DNA of 7,548 nucleotides from Draconibacterium orientale (GTDB lineage: Bacteria > Bacteroidota > Bacteroidia > Bacteroidales > JAADGE01), in assembly GCA_020718265.1 (NCBI GenBank), contig DYSM01000143.1, forward strand, positions 1-7,548, in the 5' to 3' direction. This document shows positions 5,211 through 7,548 of the stretch, piece by piece (position 1 is the stretch's first letter; each line of letters begins with the position of its first letter). Both the position numbers and the translations under genes were made by a program. The notes below the pieces were generated by a model. That model was not told the DNA's origin. It made no database searches and was given only the letters and a program-made list of their open reading frames with translations.

Positions 5211-7484
5211 ATGAAACGCCAGCATAACGCAACACCGTCGGGCAAAACAGAGCAGAAAACGGTTTCAAAATCGCCTAAATTTAAAGCTCTACAAAGCGAA
5301 AGCAGCTCTTTACAAACGCGACTAATTGCGTTGTTTATCACGCTTATCGTAACGTTTGTTGCCTATTATCCGGCTTTGGATAACGAACTCACAAATTGGG
5401 ATGACAAGCAATATGTGGTCGAAAATCCTCATCTGAAAAGTTTTTCGGGAGAGACGGTAAAGGCAATTTTTTCCGAAAAAAGCTACATGGGTAACTATCA
5501 CCCGCTCACAATGTTATCGCTGAATGTGGATTATGCAATAGGTGGCGAAGATGCGGACGGAAACATTAATCCGTATCCGTTTCATTTAATCAATGTGCTT
5601 CTGCATCTGTTAGTTACGTTGTTGGTTTTTCAGTTTTCTTACAAAATTTCAGGTCGGTTGATGGTCGCTTTCGTGGCGGGCTTGCTTTTCGGCACGCACA
5701 CGTTGCATGTGGAGTCAGTTGCTTGGGTGTCCGAGCGAAAAGATGTGCTGTATTCGGTCTTTTTTGTCGGCGGTTTGTCGGCGTATTTAAACTATATTGA
5801 CAAGAAAAAGGTTGGTTATTTCGTGCTTTCACTCGTGTTGTTTCTGCTTTCGTTATTGTCTAAGGGACAGGCAGTTTCGCTTGCCGTAACGTTGGTTGCG
5901 ATAGATTATTTCAGAGACAGAAAATTGTTTTCCGGTAAAGTAATTTTGGAAAAAGTGCCGTTTTTTCTGCTTGCAATCGGCTTTGGTTTGTTTGCCGTTT
6001 ACGCGCAACAACAGGGCGATGCCATTGCGGACGAAGAAAAATACGAACTTCACAAACGCGTCGGTTTTGCCGGCTATGCGTTCATGCAGTATATTTTGAA
6101 ACTTATTTTGCCGGTAAATCTTTCGGCAATGTATCCGTATCCGGACATTGTTAAACAAACGATTCCGGCATATTATTGGCTTGGGCTAATGCCTTCAATA
6201 TTAACTATTTGGGCGTTTTTAAAAACTTATAAAACAAATAAACCTATTGCGTTTTCAATTCTGTTTTTTGTCATCAATATTTTTCTTTTGTTGCAATTTC
6301 TTCCGGTCGGAAGTGCGGTTCATTCCGACAGATACGCGTATATTCCGTCGATTGGATTTTACCTTTTGCTCGGATTTACGGCACAATATCTTCTTGAAAA
6401 AAAGAATTTTAATCGAAATATTCTATACGGAATAACAGGAGCTTATGCTTTGATTTTGACAATTTTAACGATGCAACGCAGCGAAATTTGGAAAGACAGC
6501 ATGACTCTTTGGAATGATACCATTGCCAAACAACCCAAAGCTGTTACGGCGTGGAACAATCGCGGAAGCGAAATTGACAGGATGGCTAAAAAGTTAGCCG
6601 ATAACAATGATAATCAGCAAGCTGTGAGTTTGCGTATGAAAGCAATTTTGGATTTTACCGAAGCCATAAAAGGCAAACCGGATTACGCGAACGCGATGTA
6701 CAACCGAGGCAGCTCGCGTTATGAAATATGCAAAGTTACACGCGATACGCTCATGCTGAAAGATGCTTTGGCAGATTTTACCGAAGCTATAAAATACGAC
6801 GCTCGTTTTGCTGAGGCATACCACAACAGAGGCAATGTGACTGCGGAACTTGCTGATTTTATGACAAATACACAAAAACAATCGTCTGCTTGGCGTTCCG
6901 CATTGCAAGATTTCGATATTGCAATCGGTATGAAATCCGATGACGGAAGTTTCTATGTAAATCGCGGCGTAACGAAAGGAAAACTCGGACAGTTAGATGC
7001 TGCGATTGTTGATTTTGATTTTGCCTTAAAATTGGGCGGCGAAAACGAATCAGTTTATTCAAACCGAGGTTTGGCAAAATCGCGCATCGCTGCAAATTAT
7101 CTAAATACTCAGACAGAGGCAGTTACGAAAAAGTTTTTATATTATCCTGAAAATCAAGAAATTGAAAAACGTAAACAACTTGCGCAACAATTTTATGCCG
7201 AAGCTATTGCGGATTATGATAAAGCATTGAAAATCAAACCTAAATTTTTGACCGGATATTACAACAGAGCCATTGCGTATCTTAATTCGGACAAACCGAA
7301 CGAAGCCATTCGAGATGCGGATTTTGCCTTGAATTTAGACCCAAAATTTTCAGAAGCGTGGATTTTGCGCGGTCAAGCACATTTGAAATTGAACGACACA
7401 AAGCAATCCTGCATGGATTTTGCCAAAGCGCGTGAATTAGGGCATCCGTATGCGCAGGCGTATTTGGACGCATATTGCAAATAA
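5211..7484 (+). CDS. TMTC-like GT-C membrane protein with C-terminal TPRs
   Basis: This 757-residue protein has two halves. After a basic, Ser-rich cytosolic tail (1-36), residues 38-421 hold about 11-12 membrane segments. The first external loop has NWDD (62-65), the acidic pair expected of GT-C fold glycosyltransferases. HVESVAWVSERKD (166-178) and DRYAYIPSIG (373-382) are signatures of the bacterial TMTC/DUF1736-like group. Residues 437-757 carry seven recognisable TPR units with NRG-type turns near 450, 498, 539, 584, 618, 685 and 720. The protein ends in ARELG and a terminal YCK, as in many Bacteroidota TPR proteins. By analogy it may transfer a sugar from a lipid-linked donor to exported proteins, with the TPRs binding substrate, probably in the periplasm. 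No activity has been shown here, and a scaffold role is possible. It follows vapC by 12 bases, so it may share a transcript with tyrS and vapBC. Confidence 0.8.
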   Translation: MKRQHNATPSGKTEQKTVSKSPKFKALQSESSSLQTRLIALFITLIVTFVAYYPALDNELTNWDDKQYVVENPHLKSFSGETVKAIFSEKSYMGNYHPLTMLSLNVDYAIGGEDADGNINPYPFHLINVLLHLLVTLLVFQFSYKISGRLMVAFVAGLLFGTHTLHVESVAWVSERKDVLYSVFFVGGLSAYLNYIDKKKVGYFVLSLVLFLLSLLSKGQAVSLAVTLVAIDYFRDRKLFSGKVILEKVPFFLLAIGFGLFAVYAQQQGDAIADEEKYELHKRVGFAGYAFMQYILKLILPVNLSAMYPYPDIVKQTIPAYYWLGLMPSILTIWAFLKTYKTNKPIAFSILFFVINIFLLLQFLPVGSAVHSDRYAYIPSIGFYLLLGFTAQYLLEKKNFNRNILYGITGAYALILTILTMQRSEIWKDSMTLWNDTIAKQPKAVTAWNNRGSEIDRMAKKLADNNDNQQAVSLRMKAILDFTEAIKGKPDYANAMYNRGSSRYEICKVTRDTLMLKDALADFTEAIKYDARFAEAYHNRGNVTAELADFMTNTQKQSSAWRSALQDFDIAIGMKSDDGSFYVNRGVTKGKLGQLDAAIVDFDFALKLGGENESVYSNRGLAKSRIAANYLNTQTEAVTKKFLYYPENQEIEKRKQLAQQFYAEAIADYDKALKIKPKFLTGYYNRAIAYLNSDKPNEAIRDADFALNLDPKFSEAWILRGQAHLKLNDTKQSCMDFAKARELGHPYAQAYLDAYCK

Positions 7485-7512
7485 AAAGAATATGCTTCTT
7501 TGGTTTTTATTT
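7485..7512 (+). terminator. Weak hairpin plus T-rich tract after the last gene
   Basis: AAAGAA (7485-7490) pairs with TTCTTT (7496-7501) across a TATGC loop, directly after the stop codon. A T-rich tract follows (GGTTTTTATTT, 7502-7512). The position suits a terminator, but the stem has only one G-C pair and is weak. Confidence 0.25.
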
Positions 7513-7548
7513 GCGGCGGAAACCTGAAAACAGAGCTTTAAAAAAAGC

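Noticed and set aside
7502..7548. Two further short inverted repeats (GGTTT/AAACC at 7502-7524 and GCTTT/AAAGC at 7535-7548)
   Set aside because: Five-base arms of this composition are expected by chance, and the second runs into the window edge.
1..7548. tRNA genes, CRISPR arrays, insertion sequences or integrase/attachment sites
   Set aside because: None was seen: no cloverleaf-like stems with a T-loop signature, no regular repeat-spacer pattern, and no transposase or recombinase reading frame.

Overview
The window looks like chromosomal DNA from a member of the Bacteroidota. It is AT-rich, Shine-Dalgarno sequences are weak or absent and A-rich stretches precede the starts. The one clear promoter, before the cvpA-like gene, matches the Bacteroidota -7 consensus TAnnTTTG. 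The closing gene, a membrane protein with TPRs and a C-terminal 'ARELG...YC' signature, also fits this phylum. This placement is an inference; no rRNA or tRNA gene is present to confirm it. All six well-supported larger genes and the small antitoxin gene lie on the + strand.

Layout. Positions 1-304 hold no gene but contain a degenerate 7-base tandem repeat at 119-153. Positions 305-991 encode a single-domain, ATP-dependent RNA/DNA ligase-type nucleotidyltransferase. An 80-base gap follows with a perfect 11-bp inverted repeat and a Bacteroidota-type promoter. From 1072 the genes are packed almost without spacing: a CvpA-family membrane protein, a DNA amino-methyltransferase, an EcoO109I/PmeII-like restriction endonuclease, tyrosyl-tRNA synthetase (tyrS), a VapB-like antitoxin, a VapC PIN-domain toxin, and a 757-residue membrane protein with a GT-C glycosyltransferase-like (TMTC-like) N-terminal half and a TPR C-terminal half. 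The last 64 bases hold only weak hairpins.

How the parts relate. cvpA, tyrS and the GT-C/TPR gene look like the resident housekeeping backbone. Two mobile stability or defence modules sit in its joints: a type II restriction-modification pair between cvpA and tyrS, and a VapBC toxin-antitoxin pair between tyrS and the GT-C/TPR gene. The fit is very tight. There are 3 bases between cvpA and the methylase, an 8-base methylase/endonuclease overlap, and a 4-base ATGA overlap of the endonuclease with tyrS. Hence an essential aminoacyl-tRNA synthetase appears to be transcribed, and possibly translationally coupled, with a restriction enzyme. This embedding is the most notable thing in the window. 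The gene families themselves are known, and I do not see convincing evidence of a wholly new system.
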